From Volutella citrinella (Eukaryota; Ascomycota; Sordariomycetes; Hypocreales; Nectriaceae): 64,000 bases of DNA. This document shows, in pieces, positions 47,162 through 59,107 of this stretch. The notes under the pieces were generated by a model. The model worked only from the letters and a program-made list of their open reading frames with translations. It did no database searches and was not told the DNA's origin. How positions within the stretch are numbered: the first letter of the stretch is position 1; each line of letters opens with the position of its first letter. The DNA lies in contig JAWZSP010000002.1 in assembly GCA_034401135.1 (NCBI GenBank), forward strand, positions 3,038,001 through 3,102,000, in the 5' to 3' direction. The position numbers and the translations under genes are program-made.

Positions 47162-49999
47162 ATGACGCGCCCAAAAGTGCCGGACGATAAACGTCAAAGA
47201 ACAGCCCAGGCATGTAACACTTGCAAGAAACGGAAGCAGAAGGTACGATGATATTGATTCTCTTGTTCTTTGTCGCGGAAGTCTCCATATCGTGGTTTTC
47301 GGTCAGCCCAAAACTACATAGCCCATGCCAGCGAAGAGGTAGCATGTGTACTAGGGTTTTCATGCGAGCTTCGGCAGCCATTCATTGCCCCAAATGCACA
47401 AAATTCATACCCCAACCTGCTTTCCCACAGTCTGACTATTTCATAGTGCAATGGGCTCAAGCCATGCAACACGTGCATTAAAAGAAGAGTAGATTGCGTC
47501 TATAGTTCATCGGAGATCAACGATCGAGATCCACCCAACTCTCCGGTCCGGAAGAGTCCACCAACCCAAAACCATGCGACCAATGGAAGCCAGGAAATCG
47601 ACATGGATAAGTCGATAAGCAATATAGACACAACTCATTCAATCAAGCAGCCGACATGCAACAACGAAGACAGCGTCCAAAGCAGCCCTGGCTTACGCTC
47701 CACCAACGACTTAAAAATACAGGGTTGTACAAGAATGCTGCAGGACCCAAACAATGGCCGCCTCTGTGAGAGATATCAGCAGAACTCTCCGGTGTCACAC
47801 CTGACATGTTACAGTGTTTTTTGGCGACTCTGCCACTTTAAGCTACCTGGAGTGTATTCGGGAGCTTGTCGATACGATGGCCGGCCCATCCAATTTCACG
47901 GAAGACGCAGGCCGACACAGAACCACTGAAACCAACTTCTCAGCAAGATTGTCTGCCCCGATTCCAGATAGGGAGATTACAGCCGTATTAGTGCAGTCGT
48001 TCTTCTTAAACGTACGTCCTCGCTCACCCCTTTCCTCCTCGCTCCACCTCTAAATTGATCCAGACAAGCGGAATTTTGGAGGTCCTAGACTATCAGGAAT
48101 TCCGACGCAGTATCGATTTGTACTATTCCGCCCCGCATAGTTTGCAGTCCTCGGATTTCTGCCTCATTTATCTTGTTTTGTCCGTTGGGCTAGCTACAGC
48201 AGCGCCAAACTTGGACAATCCCAACTTTCACATTGTTCAGCAGCTTCTCTGTGAGCCTGGAGACCAAGCGGAAATGTTTTTTTGGAGTGCAAGAAACCTG
48301 ATTGATCAACTGACTGCGTTCGAGTGTGGGGATTTGTGGACGGTCCAGGCCTTGTCGATCATGTCGATGTATATGCTCATTGCATCCAAACGCAATGCCG
48401 CGCATATGTACATTGGTCAGTAGAGCAATTGCCATGCCTCTTGGGGGCACGATACTGCACATGCCACTAGCTAACGGCCTTACAGGCATGGCAGTGCAAA
48501 TGGCTGTCTCGTTGGGCCTACACCGAGTCGAGGAGAGTTCCAAGCATTTTTTCAAGGGGGTGCGATATTCTCTCCGACAGAATGTCTGGAGAAGCATATT
48601 CGTCCTCGATCGGTTCATTGCAGCGTCACTTGGCCGTCCGATGAACATTTCCGAGGACGACTGCTCTGAGGATACATTTCAAGGTCCATCCGTATTCTCT
48701 CATGAATCTCACTCAATGAAGCCCAGCGACCAGCAGGGATTTGACGCAGTGGTGGGAGTATGCCGCATTCTGGGCAGAATATTGAAAGAGATTTACGCAC
48801 AACGCACCGCATCCCTCGGCGTAGCGCAGGAGATTTCAAAAGACTATGACGAGTGGCACGCTAGGCTCTCCGACATTTCGTGCGCATACCGTCTATTCGA
48901 CGGAAATGTTAACCGCATGCAGGGAATGGCGATTCTGCATGCTCAGCTCCTAGGTTGTCACACCATCATCTTACTTGGGCGGCCGTTCCTTTTCCACCTG
49001 ATCGAATTGAAGCGAGACAAGGGCATTACAAAGGCCGGTCAACAGCCAAGTTCACAGCTTCAGATATTGTCGGAAATGACCATCACGGCATCCAACAGAA
49101 CCATTGGTCTAGTATGCGCAGCATACGAATCGAATCATCTAACTCCAAAGAACCCATTCATTCTGTAAGCCCGATTGCCCACCACGCTGTTTTCATGTGC
49201 AGAGGCTCATCTCACCCCCTCCCTAAGATATTTTCTGTTCACTGCCGCGCTCGTTGTTTCAAGCAACGAGTTTGTCCGCCTTTTCGAAAACCCGCAGTCT
49301 GACACGTTGATGGACAACACTATGGCCATGTTAGCCCAGTGGTCATCCGTGGATGCTCAAGCTAAGCGTTTCCACCACATTTTAGCTTCCTTTCAAGATG
49401 TTATCCGGGATCAGACTCGCTCCACAGGCATTTTCCAACGATATCATCGAGCCAACCCCATCTCGACATCCAACGGCATGTACCGAGATGCCTCTGCAAA
49501 CTCAACGGGCCGCCGCCCTTCCGAGGAAGTCGACATCAGTATCACTCCAAGATCCATTCAAGAGGTAGAAAGGGCATCCCTATCAGCAATGATTGATACA
49601 TCGAAGGGCCCAACAAGTCCCAGAAGAGAATTCGTTTCTGGAACCAGCCAACCACTACGGAGTGCTTCCAACTCGTGTATCCAGGCTCCATCCCTGGTCA
49701 TACATGAACCCTCGCCCCGCTCTCTGCCTGGGTTAGGTATTCATAGCCAGGCCGCGTCAAATTTCGGTGCCCAGGACCTTGGAGAAGAGTATAACTTTCC
49801 CAGCCTGTGGAACCTGCCGAGCGTCGGCCTTCATGGGATCGGGAGGCCACCCCTTAGGCATAGTGGACTGGCACATCCCACCGGAGAAGTCTACTGGGCG
49901 AATTCGACTCATCGGTATTCTCACGCAGTGTCTGGCTCGTCAGACGACAACTTAAGGGAGCCAAAAGGGCAGTCATATTCTTCAGAAGACTACTGTTAG
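47162..49999 (+). CDS. Zn2Cys6 fungal-specific transcription factor
   Basis: Six exons (47162-47242, 47447-47765, 47815-48011, 48064-48415, 48486-49164, 49228-49999) close the frame to 799 aa. The zinc cluster is canonical: Cys18, 21, 28, 34, 37 and 44 (ACNTCKKRKQK then CNGLKPCNTCIKRRVDC), spacing 2-6-5-2-6. A 204-bp intron splits it before Cys28. A linker of about 150 residues is Ser/Asn-rich. The middle homology region (PF04082 type, about 210-470) shows GDSATLSYLECIRELVD, GMAVQMAVSLGLHR, and VWRSIFVLDRFIAASLGRP. After about residue 620 the tail is Ser/Pro-rich and likely activating. The target is unknown. The convergent OPT transporter is a candidate by position only. It is not near-identical to a regulator I can name. 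Confidence 0.93.
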
Positions 50000-51449
50000 C
50001 CGGCCAACAATTTTGGGGGTTTTCCGTAGCAGGGCAGCTACAGGTGCCATCAACAGTTTCGAACGGGTTGTTTAGTGTGTGATAAGGCTACACGTCCAAA
50101 CTCTCTGCTTTCCCTTGCCCTGCAGTGATACCATCTTCAAACGCTTGCCCAGGCGAGCACAGAATTAGTGGTACTAGTCTACGTCTCATTCAATCGGGCT
50201 ACGAAAGGCCAAGCCGCGACACGGAACGCTGCAATTCTTATTTGAAGCGCCAACTCGTTGGATGATGCGACTCTGCCCAAATAATCCCAAATTAGAACTT
50301 GCGGTGATGCACTGTCATCTCATCATCTTTTCCACAGTCTCAACCAGGGAAGGGCACAAATGTGCAGATTTCCCCGAGCATGAAGCAGGTAATTATAAGA
50401 CGAAAACCTAGGCAGCCTCTCAACTGCAACCTGGGTTCTTGAACCGGTCGATTACATGGACGGCGTTCTCCTTGGGCTCGAATGCTGATGGTTGCAGACC
50501 AAGTTACACAATGCAGCGGCAGACTCTGTCGCAATGGCTCGGCTTCCCTTTTATGGTAACTGCAGGTCCACAAACGAGGCATCTCACGGAGGTGAGTGTG
50601 GTTACACCCGGTCTGGCAAACATACAAACACACCCCGTCTGATCCCAGCCGGCTTCTGAGTGGCATCGCCCCAGTGACTATTGGGCTCACTCCCCGCCAC
50701 GGCTGAGCGCCTTTTCGCAGGCGCCTCTCTCGGAGCAGAATGATCACGGGTGTGTCTATTACCTTCTAGCGGTGTAGCAGCCGCACGTGGCTGGTTGTCC
50801 ATCTGGTTTCCTTGGGGCAGAATAAACGTAACTATGCAAATTCAACCACAATCCAACTAACTGTCTATCAGTTTTCTCAACCCTTGCGTCCATGGGTGCT
50901 GGGATTGCTATGGCAACATTCAACAAGGCCGCTGTTAGCAGGCCCCCGGTGCCTCTCGACCATCGAAAGCCTTCGTTCGACTTTGACTTTGATGCGCTTG
51001 TCTTGCCTTGCCCATGTCCACAGAGCCCGGTTTGTTCCAATTCCCATGCCGGCCTGGGCGCGCTCGCTGCAGGGTGCAGCCGATTTTTGACCGCTGCGGC
51101 TCGTGGTTACACACACGCCTCAGCCGAGAAAATTGATGGGTCAGTGGCTCGTGGGCGACGAGCCCATCAAATGAGAGCAACTCTTGCAAAAGCCACGGCA
51201 TAGCTAGGCCCAGCTTCTCTGCGTAATGGACCGCGGCAGCCGGCGAGACAGCCATGCCGTGTCATCGTGCCAGCCAAGCAAGGTCAATTCGGCAGTGTCA
51301 AATCATGCAGATCCAGGAGCAGGTCTCAGGTATGCTCAAAGCTCCATCTGCGTGCTCACTTCTTTCCCGTAACACTTCCGAATCACACCGGGCACAAGCA
51401 CGGCCCAAACTGCATGTGCTGCCGCCAGCCACCGCAAGCTCGTCAGGCC
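50000..51449. other. 1.45-kb convergent intergenic region, transcription factor/OPT
   Basis: It lies between the stops of two convergent genes. Neither strand has an ORF over 135 codons and none resembles a protein. Both 3' UTRs should be here; the rest is unexplained non-coding DNA, longer than the convergent gaps elsewhere in this window (25-915 bp). Confidence 0.45.
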
Positions 51450-54295
51450 CTACCATGATTTGGGCCCAAATTGCTGACCCTCCGCAACATGCCTCTGTAC
51501 AGCCGTACCTTGAATGTCCATTGTTGAGGAGACGATATTGTTCCCCCACCAGTTGGGTGGATCTATCCCGGGCAGTGTGAACGCAAAGAAGATGGCCAGC
51601 GTAGACAAGGCCAGGCCGAGATCCAGAGCAGAAGACGTGAGGAAGTTCAGCCGGCTCCACCATTTAAAGTGGCGCTTCTTGATCCAGAATTGGAAGATCC
51701 AACCAACGATGCCCCAGGACATATAATTGAGAGGGGTGGCGGGGGGGATCGCCGCAGCCCCTCCGAATATCAGAGGGGCCATCAGGAATCGAGCTGGGGA
51801 TTTGGGCCACCGCCTGACGTAGTAGTAGATGATGACGGGGGTGATTGCCCCAAGGAAGAAGAATAAGAAGAGCCCCGAGTAGATCTGGCCAGGCGAGAAC
51901 ATACGTGCTGGGCCTATCAAACCCCAGATGACCGACGCTGGTACTCAAAAGTCAGATGCGGCCATGCTGGGCTACGAAAAGGTCCGACTTACCTGCAAAG
52001 AAGACGCGGCCGCCAGGGCAGGTGAAGTGATCCACCTGGTGTGGCTCGCACACGTCCTCTATGTTGTTCAGTGCGAAATTCAAGACGATGATCTGGATAA
52101 AGCAGGAAAATGTGGTTGCGACAACCTGCGACAGGAACATTGTCCGCGGCGGAATCTTCATATAATGGCCGAATTTCAGGTCCGCAACGAAGCTGAGAGC
52201 TTGCGACCTATTTGGCGATGAGCCGATATTTGTGTAGGTGGATAGGAAAGAACTTACATGGTAATGTAGCCAAACGTCTTGAAGCTGGTTCCAAGAGTAT
52301 CAGCAATCATTCCTTGACAGTTCAACAAGGGGGTCCCTGATCGATGACCTACATCATCAGAGCCAGAGGGCGGCCCGGTTGGATGTATCCGTATATGAGT
52401 TCGGTCAACACGTTGAGGCCGATTTGGGTGTTTGTAACGGCTTCAATAATACCGATGGGTAGTGCAAACCCGAAGGAGATGAAAATGGCAAGTAAGAAGG
52501 CCCACCACGATAGGTTCGTTGCGTATCCCAGTACTGTGTAGAATCCCAGAGCGAGCATCTATATGGTAGCATCAGTCATCGACCCCATGGCATCGATTCG
52601 TTGGTGAAGGGAGCTCACAATAGCAAACAACGACATGTACCACCAGGTGGGTGCTTCTTTGTACTTCCTCATCATCTTCATATGAACATCCGGCTTCTCT
52701 TTAGTGCTGTTCATGTACTGATGCCAGATTTGCTTCCCATTGTGAAGAAATGTGTATACGACTAGGGCAGAAATGGCTGCAAATGATAGGCCATATGATA
52801 CCGCAAAGGTGGTGCTTCATTCGTCAGTTTGCATTTCCAGATGATTAAAAACAACTGGCTTCCTCACCTGATGAACAACGGAGAATAGTTTTTGTATCCC
52901 TCTTCATTTAAAGTGAAATCGGGAGTCAAGATCCGGGTGGTATTGTATTTTTCGCCCTTGTTGTCGTATGTGCTTGAGTCGCTCATTGGTAGGTATTCCG
53001 CGTACCAGACTCCGCCATAATGAAGAAATGAAGACGAGACTATAAAGAACGCAATCACTCCAATCTGAGTATTGGCGATGGCATGCCTATGGCCACAGTG
53101 AGCTTCGATTGTGTGTCTGGGTGTTCACATCAGTACTTACCAAGGAGGAATCAGCGGAGAACCAATATAACCAGCAACTTGGGTCCAGTCAAAAGTGATT
53201 GGTATCAAGGATAAACCGGTTTGTCCGCCAAACACCTGGTTTACGATGGGGCTTTGAGGGGCAATCCAGGTTGCAACGGCAAAGATGCTCAGGAATTGAG
53301 CGAGAAACCCAGGGATGAAGTAGTAGACGAAAGCACAGCCGGTTATGATGGTAAACCACTTGTACCGGTGCATCATTCCTCCGAATACTGTTGGGTCTGG
53401 GCGGTCATTGCCTTCATACATGGCCGTCATGAGGGTGACTGCCACGAGGTTGGCGGGCCAAATCATTGACGCAGGATACACTATGTTGAGTGAGCAAAAG
53501 CAGCGATTTTTAGGGTCGGCATTCACACTCACCGAGAAACTTTCGAAGCATTCCCGCGATGCCGTATCCCAATGACTGCGTCGAGATGGTAAGGAGAAGC
53601 TGGAACAAGATGCCAAAATCTTGCTTGTAGAATACCACCTGCGCCAAAATAATATCCGTGGCATAGGCGACTGAGAAGGAAACACTGGCCATTACAACGA
53701 TAATGGCGTGTTCTTTGATATTGAAAGGACCAGGGTTCAGCGACCACTTTTTCCCAAACGTAGTGAACTCGATGTCGGGCACTATCCGCGCCCAGCCATG
53801 CCCGAGAGGCCAAGCAACAATCTGGGCAATCAGAGAACCAATACTGATGGAAGGCTGGCGCAGAGAGAACAGTGTGTTCATCGATGCGCCAAACACAACG
53901 AGTGTCAACCCAATTGTCCATGCCCTCACGGTGTTGCATGGAAGGTCCTGGTCAGTGTTGGGCACCGCGGCGCGTACCTCTGGATATGGAGAGTTCTCCT
54001 CCTCCTCCTCCTCGTCATCTTTGAGTAATCCTGCCTCATCTTCGTCTCTTTCGCCTCTTCCATTGGCTTTCCGGCGTGTCTCATATTCTTCCGGGAGATT
54101 CGGGTCAAGGAGCAACTCATACTCAGAACCCTGATCATCATCGTCATTGCGAGCACCTGACTGATCAAGTTGGCGAATACAGTTCCTGCCGTCGTCTCCA
54201 GGCTCTAAAGAGGTTGACAGCCTACCAACAGGCCCATTCATGGTTTGACCAACTGCATAGTCGCCGGCAGATGGCCCAGCGTCGGGGTCTCTCAT
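51450..54295 (-). CDS. OPT-family oligopeptide transporter
   Basis: Proton-coupled plasma-membrane carrier of small peptides or related compounds. Eight exons: 54295-53533, 53480-53141, 53086-52868, 52814-52619, 52558-52353, 52284-52258 (only 27 nt), 52207-51993, 51937-51450. All phases match, giving 817 aa. The N-terminus is hydrophilic with an acidic Glu run. About twelve or more hydrophobic segments follow. OPT signatures: NTLFSLRQPSISIG, YIQPGRPLALM followed by FKTFGYITM, ALSFVADLKFGHYMKIPPR, and the ending FGPKSW. The chosen ATG is the first in frame, but in-frame sequence just upstream (VFHGSLGPRGGFAGLPNPFA) also looks coding, so a 5' exon may be missing. Substrate is not deducible. Confidence 0.9.
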
Positions 54296-55106
54296 GGCGA
54301 ACGGATTCGGCAGACCGGCAAATCCTCCCCGTGGACCCAAGGATCCGTGAAAGACAGGAAAGCTGTAGCTATTCCCGGTTCGATGGACTTGGCTTCCCGC
54401 GAGGTAACATGGGAGGTTGAGGCTAGATTGGGGCCGGCCTTGCTGAAGGAAGTAGAATCCCCTACTTCGACGACGTCCTTGTGCAGCCCAGGGGCATTCC
54501 CACACCGGATTCCAGAGCAATGGTCGTAAGTCGCCAGGTTCAATGGTGTGTCAGAGCCAGGACCATTCAGTGCAGTGCAGTGCAGTGCAGTGCCTTTTGT
54601 AAATCCGGCGCGGCTCGGGGAGGAACGTGTTAAGTAGGTAGCAGACGCGCCTCTTTGTTTGCTACTGGCTGACGGTGGCGCTGTGGCTCACCTGAGTGTG
54701 AGTGAGACACCGTCCGAGCGACCAAGCAAGGAAGCAGCTGTCTTTCCAATTGTCCCACTTGGTAATGTGTGCAAGAGTAAAGTTCAGAAAACGAGCCTGA
54801 GTTATGCAGCCTCTTGTGGATGAGGTGGCTTATCGCCGATGTCTGTGACACGCCCCTGCCTCGTCAAGGTTACAGGGCCCCGAGGACCCCTACAAAGTAC
54901 ATCGCGGGACTGAGCCACAAGCATGCGCTAAGCCCAAGGCGGATTTTTCGAGATGCCGCATCACCACTCCAAGCCAGCTCAACATTTGCCATCCATCACA
55001 AGAGGTGAATTATACAGTACGGGCAGTGTTCGCCCATTATCCTCGGTATATCACAAAGGCATTTGCCTTTCAGTTGTGGCCTGGGCATCCGGGCTATGGA
55101 AAGGCG
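54296..55106. promoter_or_regulatory. Divergent region between OPT transporter and CEM1
   Basis: 811 bp between divergent starts. It contains a (CAGTG)n pentanucleotide repeat at 54568-54593 and coding-looking sequence at 54296-54540 on the minus strand that may belong to a 5' exon of the transporter. No defined factor site is claimed. Confidence 0.5.
54568..54593. repeat. CAGTG pentanucleotide repeat
   Basis: Five tandem CAGTG units upstream of the transporter gene, perfect over 25 bp. Likely length-polymorphic. Confidence 0.88.
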
Positions 55107-56500
55107 ATGCGCAGAGTTGTGGTGACAGGCCTCGGGGCCATTACGCCCCTAGGAGTCGGGATACGGAGAACATGGTCACGTCTGTTGGCAGGCGAGTCTG
55201 GGATTACCAGTCTTACAGACATGGAGCCTCGGGATCGATGGCGCGAATTGACCAGCACCGTCGCTGGGCTGGTTCCAACGGGCGGGGTAGAGGGAAGCTG
55301 GAGGGCGTCAGATTGGCTCAGTTCATCTGATCAACGACGCATGTCCAGGTTCACACAATACGCCGTCGCCGCTGCCGATATGGCGCTAGAGGACTCGGGA
55401 TACTCGCCCACATCGCCCGAAGAAAAGGAAATGACGGGTGTTTGCTTGGGAAGCGGCATCGGGAACCTCGATGAGATCTACGAGACGAGCTTGCTGCACA
55501 GCCAAGGGGTAAGGCGGCCGGCCATCAACTCAGGGAAAGAGAGGAGCTAACATCTTTGAAGGGATATAAGAAGGTGTCTCCGCTGTTCGTTCCCAAAATC
55601 CTGATCAACATGGGAGCCGGCCACATTGCCATGAAGTACGGTTTTCAAGGCCCGAACCATTCCGCAACTACAGCCTGTACGACCGGCGCGCATTCCATCG
55701 GAGACGCTTCGCGCTTCATTGCTCTTGGTGACGCAGACGTCATGGTGGCTGGCGGCTCCGAGTCCTGCATCCATCCGCTGACGTTCGCCGGGTTTGGGCG
55801 GGCCCGATCGCTGTCCACTGCCTACAACGAGATGCCCGCGGCTAGTTGCCGGCCGTTTGACGCCGACCGAAGTGGTTTCGTGGTCGCCGAGGGTGCTGCA
55901 GTATGTGTACTCGAAGAACTCGAACATGCCCGGGCTCGAGGAGCGCGCATCTATGCCGAGATTAGGGGCTACGGCTGCAGTGGTGATGCCTACCATATGA
56001 CAGCGCCGCGGGAGGATGGCCACGGTGCTTTTACCGCCATGAGAAGTGCACTCAGAAATGCCAAGATCAAGCCATCCGAGGTCGATTACATCAATGCCCA
56101 CGCAACAGCGACACAGGTTGGCGACATCGCCGAGGCTGCTGCAATTCACCGGCTCATGCTGGGCGAGGAGGGGCACGGATCGGAGTCAGACGTCGCAGTT
56201 AGCAGTACCAAGGGCGCTATCGGGCATCTCCTAGGGGCTGCTGGCGCTATTGAGTCGCTGTTTTCCATCTTGGCTATTCATGAGGTTCGTTACCAGGGGC
56301 GCATGGAAGACGGGACACAACTCTAACGATACTCGCAGGGCGTTGTACCAGCAACATTAAACTTGGAGAACCCCTCTGTTGGGCGTTCATTCAACTTTGT
56401 CCCGAAACAGGCTCAGCAGAAGCAGGTCAATGTTGCCATTTCAAATAGTTTCGGCTTTGGCGGAACGAATAGCTCGCTGGTGTTTTCCAAGCTGGCTTGA
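55107..56500 (+). CDS. CEM1: Mitochondrial beta-ketoacyl-ACP synthase (KAS II type)
   Basis: Condensing enzyme of mitochondrial type II fatty-acid synthesis, which supplies octanoyl-ACP for lipoate. Three exons (55107-55508, 55562-56284, 56339-56500) give 428 aa. It starts [18 protein letters not shown], as yeast Cem1 does. The catalytic triad is complete: Cys173 in [10 protein letters not shown], His314 in [12 protein letters not shown] and His356 in [12 protein letters not shown]. The end [19 protein letters not shown] is the family's C-terminal glycine loop. No acyltransferase, ACP or other polyketide domain is attached, so it is not a PKS fragment. The usual N-terminal presequence is weak or absent. 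CBP3, another mitochondrial gene, follows 358 bp downstream on the same strand. Confidence 0.94.
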
Positions 56501-56858
56501 ACGGGGATCGTGTAAGATTGAGGTTTCAGAAAAGCCCGAGTTGTAAGATTTAAGAGTGTAATATATGAATTGGAATCGATTTGATCTTATTATGTACCAC
56601 GTTCAAGTGCTTTGTTTCCAAAGTCGAAGTCATCATGTCCTCGTGAAATGATGCACAGTGTTCACAGTGCAATTGGCACCCCCACCCACCATTAAGTCAA
56701 TTGCCGACATTCTTCCGGAACCACTCAGGTCGCAGGCATTTTCTTTACTTGGAGGTGATCCATATCGTCATACATCAGCCATGGCGTGAAGAAGCTCGAC
56801 GTTTGCCTTTCCCAGCGTGTAACGACGTGTTTCCGACATCCGCATACGATCAAACACC
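56501..56858 (+). promoter_or_regulatory. Intergenic CEM1-CBP3 (CEM1 3' UTR, CBP3 promoter)
   Basis: 358 bp between two same-strand genes. The left third is AT-rich, as expected for the CEM1 3' end; the right part should carry the CBP3 promoter. No specific site is claimed. Confidence 0.45.
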
Positions 56859-57853
56859 ATGAGTCTGGCCTGCGAAAGCTGTCGGACCCAGGCCCGGAGC
56901 GTCCTCCGGACGGCAATGCGGTCTGGCGCAACTCGTGCTGGTCCAACCGCCGCCGCCAGGATGTTTCTCCCGGTGACCCGAACACACTCAGCAGCTGCTG
57001 TCCCGGCCCGGCATTTTAGCAGCACGACCTCGCGATCCCTCCTCAAGGGCCTCGGTGGCTCAGTCTCCCAGCCGTACCGCGTCCTCGGCGCTACGGAGCA
57101 GCTATTCAAGGCCATCAACAAGGGCGCCGACTACCGCATCACGGAGAAGGAGCGCAAGGATGGAAATGTGACGCTTGCGGGGGATGGCGAGGAGATTGGC
57201 CACTCCCTCCGCCCCGAGGGCGTCTGGCACAACAGTATGTGGTGACTTGGCAACGACACTTTTGGTCGTTGACGGGCAATGGGCTAACAAGTTCCTCGTG
57301 CGGGACAGACTTCGGGCTTCCACCTAGCTTCAGCACATGGTCCCACGTCACGATGCTCCAGCTGTACCTGATCAACGCTCGGATACGGTGCCTGGACCGC
57401 GACGCCTTCCACAACTGGCAGCACCAGCTGACGGACCACTTCTTCTTCGAGTGCGAGAAGAAGATGCACATCGACCACCACATCACATCGAGCGCCCTGC
57501 GCCAGCGATACCTCAAAGACATCTTCGTGCAGTGGCGGGGCCTGATCCTGGCCTACGACGAGGGCCTGGTCAAGGGCGACGCCATCCTCGCCAGCGCCGT
57601 GTGGCGAAACCTCTTCAAGTCGTCCGCCGACGCCGATCCCCGACACCTCTCGGCCATTGTGGCCTGGATGCGCTTCACACTCTTGCGTCTCGAGGAGGTG
57701 CCAGACGAGCTGCTCGCCACGCACATCCTCAAGGTCCTAACCAAGGCTGACGTGTTCCTCGAGCAGCGGGCCCAGACGTCAGCGCAGGAGCAGGACGGCG
57801 TGGAGCCGCCGAAGGAGCCGGCGCAGTCCAGCCGGGCTGAGGAGGCGGCATGA
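56859..57853 (+). CDS. CBP3: Ubiquinol-cytochrome c chaperone CBP3/UQCC1
   Basis: Mitochondrial assembly factor that binds newly made cytochrome b for complex III. Two exons (56859-57234 and 57309-57853; 74-bp intron with GTATGT donor and GGACAG acceptor) give 306 aa. The first 60 residues are Arg/Ser/Thr/Ala-rich with no acidic run, a mitochondrial presequence ending about RHFSSTTSRS. The family core is clear: NFGLPPSFSTWSHVTMLQLY, RCLDRDAFHNWQHQLTDHFF, HHITSSALRQRYLKDIF, DEGLVKGDAILASAVWRN. The last 40 residues are Glu/Pro/Ala-rich. AATAAA at 57914-57919, 61 bp after the stop, is a likely polyadenylation signal. Confidence 0.94.
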
Positions 57854-58209
57854 TTGACTGGGATGCGCGAGGGTTCGGCTTTTGTATCATCAATGGACGG
57901 GGCGGGGTTTGCAAATAAAATCATCACACATAGACTGGATGTTTACGAGTGGCGGGGTGTATGAGTAGGTACTAGTAGTAGTGGGTTTGGGGTAAAAGGC
58001 CACATTCATGTCAAACATTGTACTCGAATACTTGATTCATCATGTTGGATAACCGCTAAATGAGCTACCTCAGCGTCATGGGGCCAGCTGTTTCCATCGC
58101 TCGACAAGAATACGCAGTGTGTGACATTGACAGGCAATTGGTTCGCAAAAGAAGTAAGGGAGACATCATGAGCCCTCTCCTCGCCAAATCATTTGGTCCC
58201 GCGCCGCAC
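57854..58209. other. Convergent intergenic region, CBP3/GST-kappa
   Basis: 356 bp holding the two 3' UTRs. The CBP3 poly(A) signal AATAAA lies at 57914-57919. Nothing else is seen. Confidence 0.55.
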
Positions 58210-59107
58210 TCACAGCTTTGACGGCGGCAAAAGGGAGACGTCTTGGAACGGAAGGCCGAGGAAGCGATAGATGTGGTTAAACCTCGATTGGGGTCAGCAC
58301 TTCATGCCCAGTCTTTGACGCCGGGTGACCCAAATGACTTACCTGTCGCTGCCAAAGAAGGGCTCAGTTTTGCCTTGGGCGTCGGTGACCCAGAACCAGG
58401 GGGCACCGAACGCGCCCCTTTCGACTGCCTCGGCCGTCTTCTGCTTGACGTGCTCCTTCATCGACTCCCTGCCCGCCATGATCTTATCGACGTCCTCCTT
58501 GGAAAACAGTCTCTTTTGGCCCCCGTCCTTGGTGGTCGTCGCCGTCGTGAGCACCTTGACGAGGTTGTCATCTACGGATAGTTTGAGGTGCGGCGGCATC
58601 CACAGGGCGAGGAACAGGGCGTAGAAGGCGTCCAGGAACACCTCCTGGGGGTAGTTCTCCTTGATGTATTGGAGGGCACGTAGCGGCGAGACGGTCAGGG
58701 CGAGCTCCAGGAGATTTGGTGGCGATCCGCGGTACGGCACCGACACTCGCTCGGCTGCCCGCTGGGAATCACGCGCGAGGTACTTGGCCTTGGCCGGGAG
58801 AAACCACGGCGGTTTGTTTCCTGAGAGGGTGTTGATGCCTCCGAGAAAGACGGGGTGAATGCTGCGTCTCGGTCAATGTCTGCAACTTATTCACGCCTCT
58901 GGATTGATTGTGCCGTACTCTACTTCGACTCCATGGGCAGCAAGTAGTTCAAGGTCCTTGCGTAAATCTGCAAAGCAGACGTAGCTAAAGAGGGACACTG
59001 CGTTGCTGTCAGTCTAGTGAAGCCAGCCTCGGATGTTAAGCCGCCCTTTGACAGCGACAGCGACAATGCATACCAATGTCCAAATAGCAATCAATCCGTC
59101 CCCCCAT
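58210..59107 (-). CDS. Kappa-class glutathione S-transferase with C-terminal SKL
   Basis: DsbA-like thioredoxin-fold GST of the kappa class, known from mitochondria and peroxisomes. Four exons (59107-59074, 58997-58919, 58861-58343, 58282-58210) give 234 aa. The first exon and the acceptor of exon 2 join as YLDIVSLFSYVCFADL, where the kappa active-site Ser sits in the first strand-helix turn. Then come HPVFLGGINTLSGNKPPWFLPAK, a long helical insertion, KRLFSKEDVDKIM, and the thioredoxin-fold cis-Pro motif GAFGAPWFWVT with FFGSDRFNHIYRFLGLPFQ. The protein ends PPSKL: SKL is a perfect PTS1 peroxisome signal. The usual SPF is SLF here, a conservative difference. It is divergent with the SDR gene over 337 bp. 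Substrate unknown; a role in peroxisomal detoxification is inference. Confidence 0.92.
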
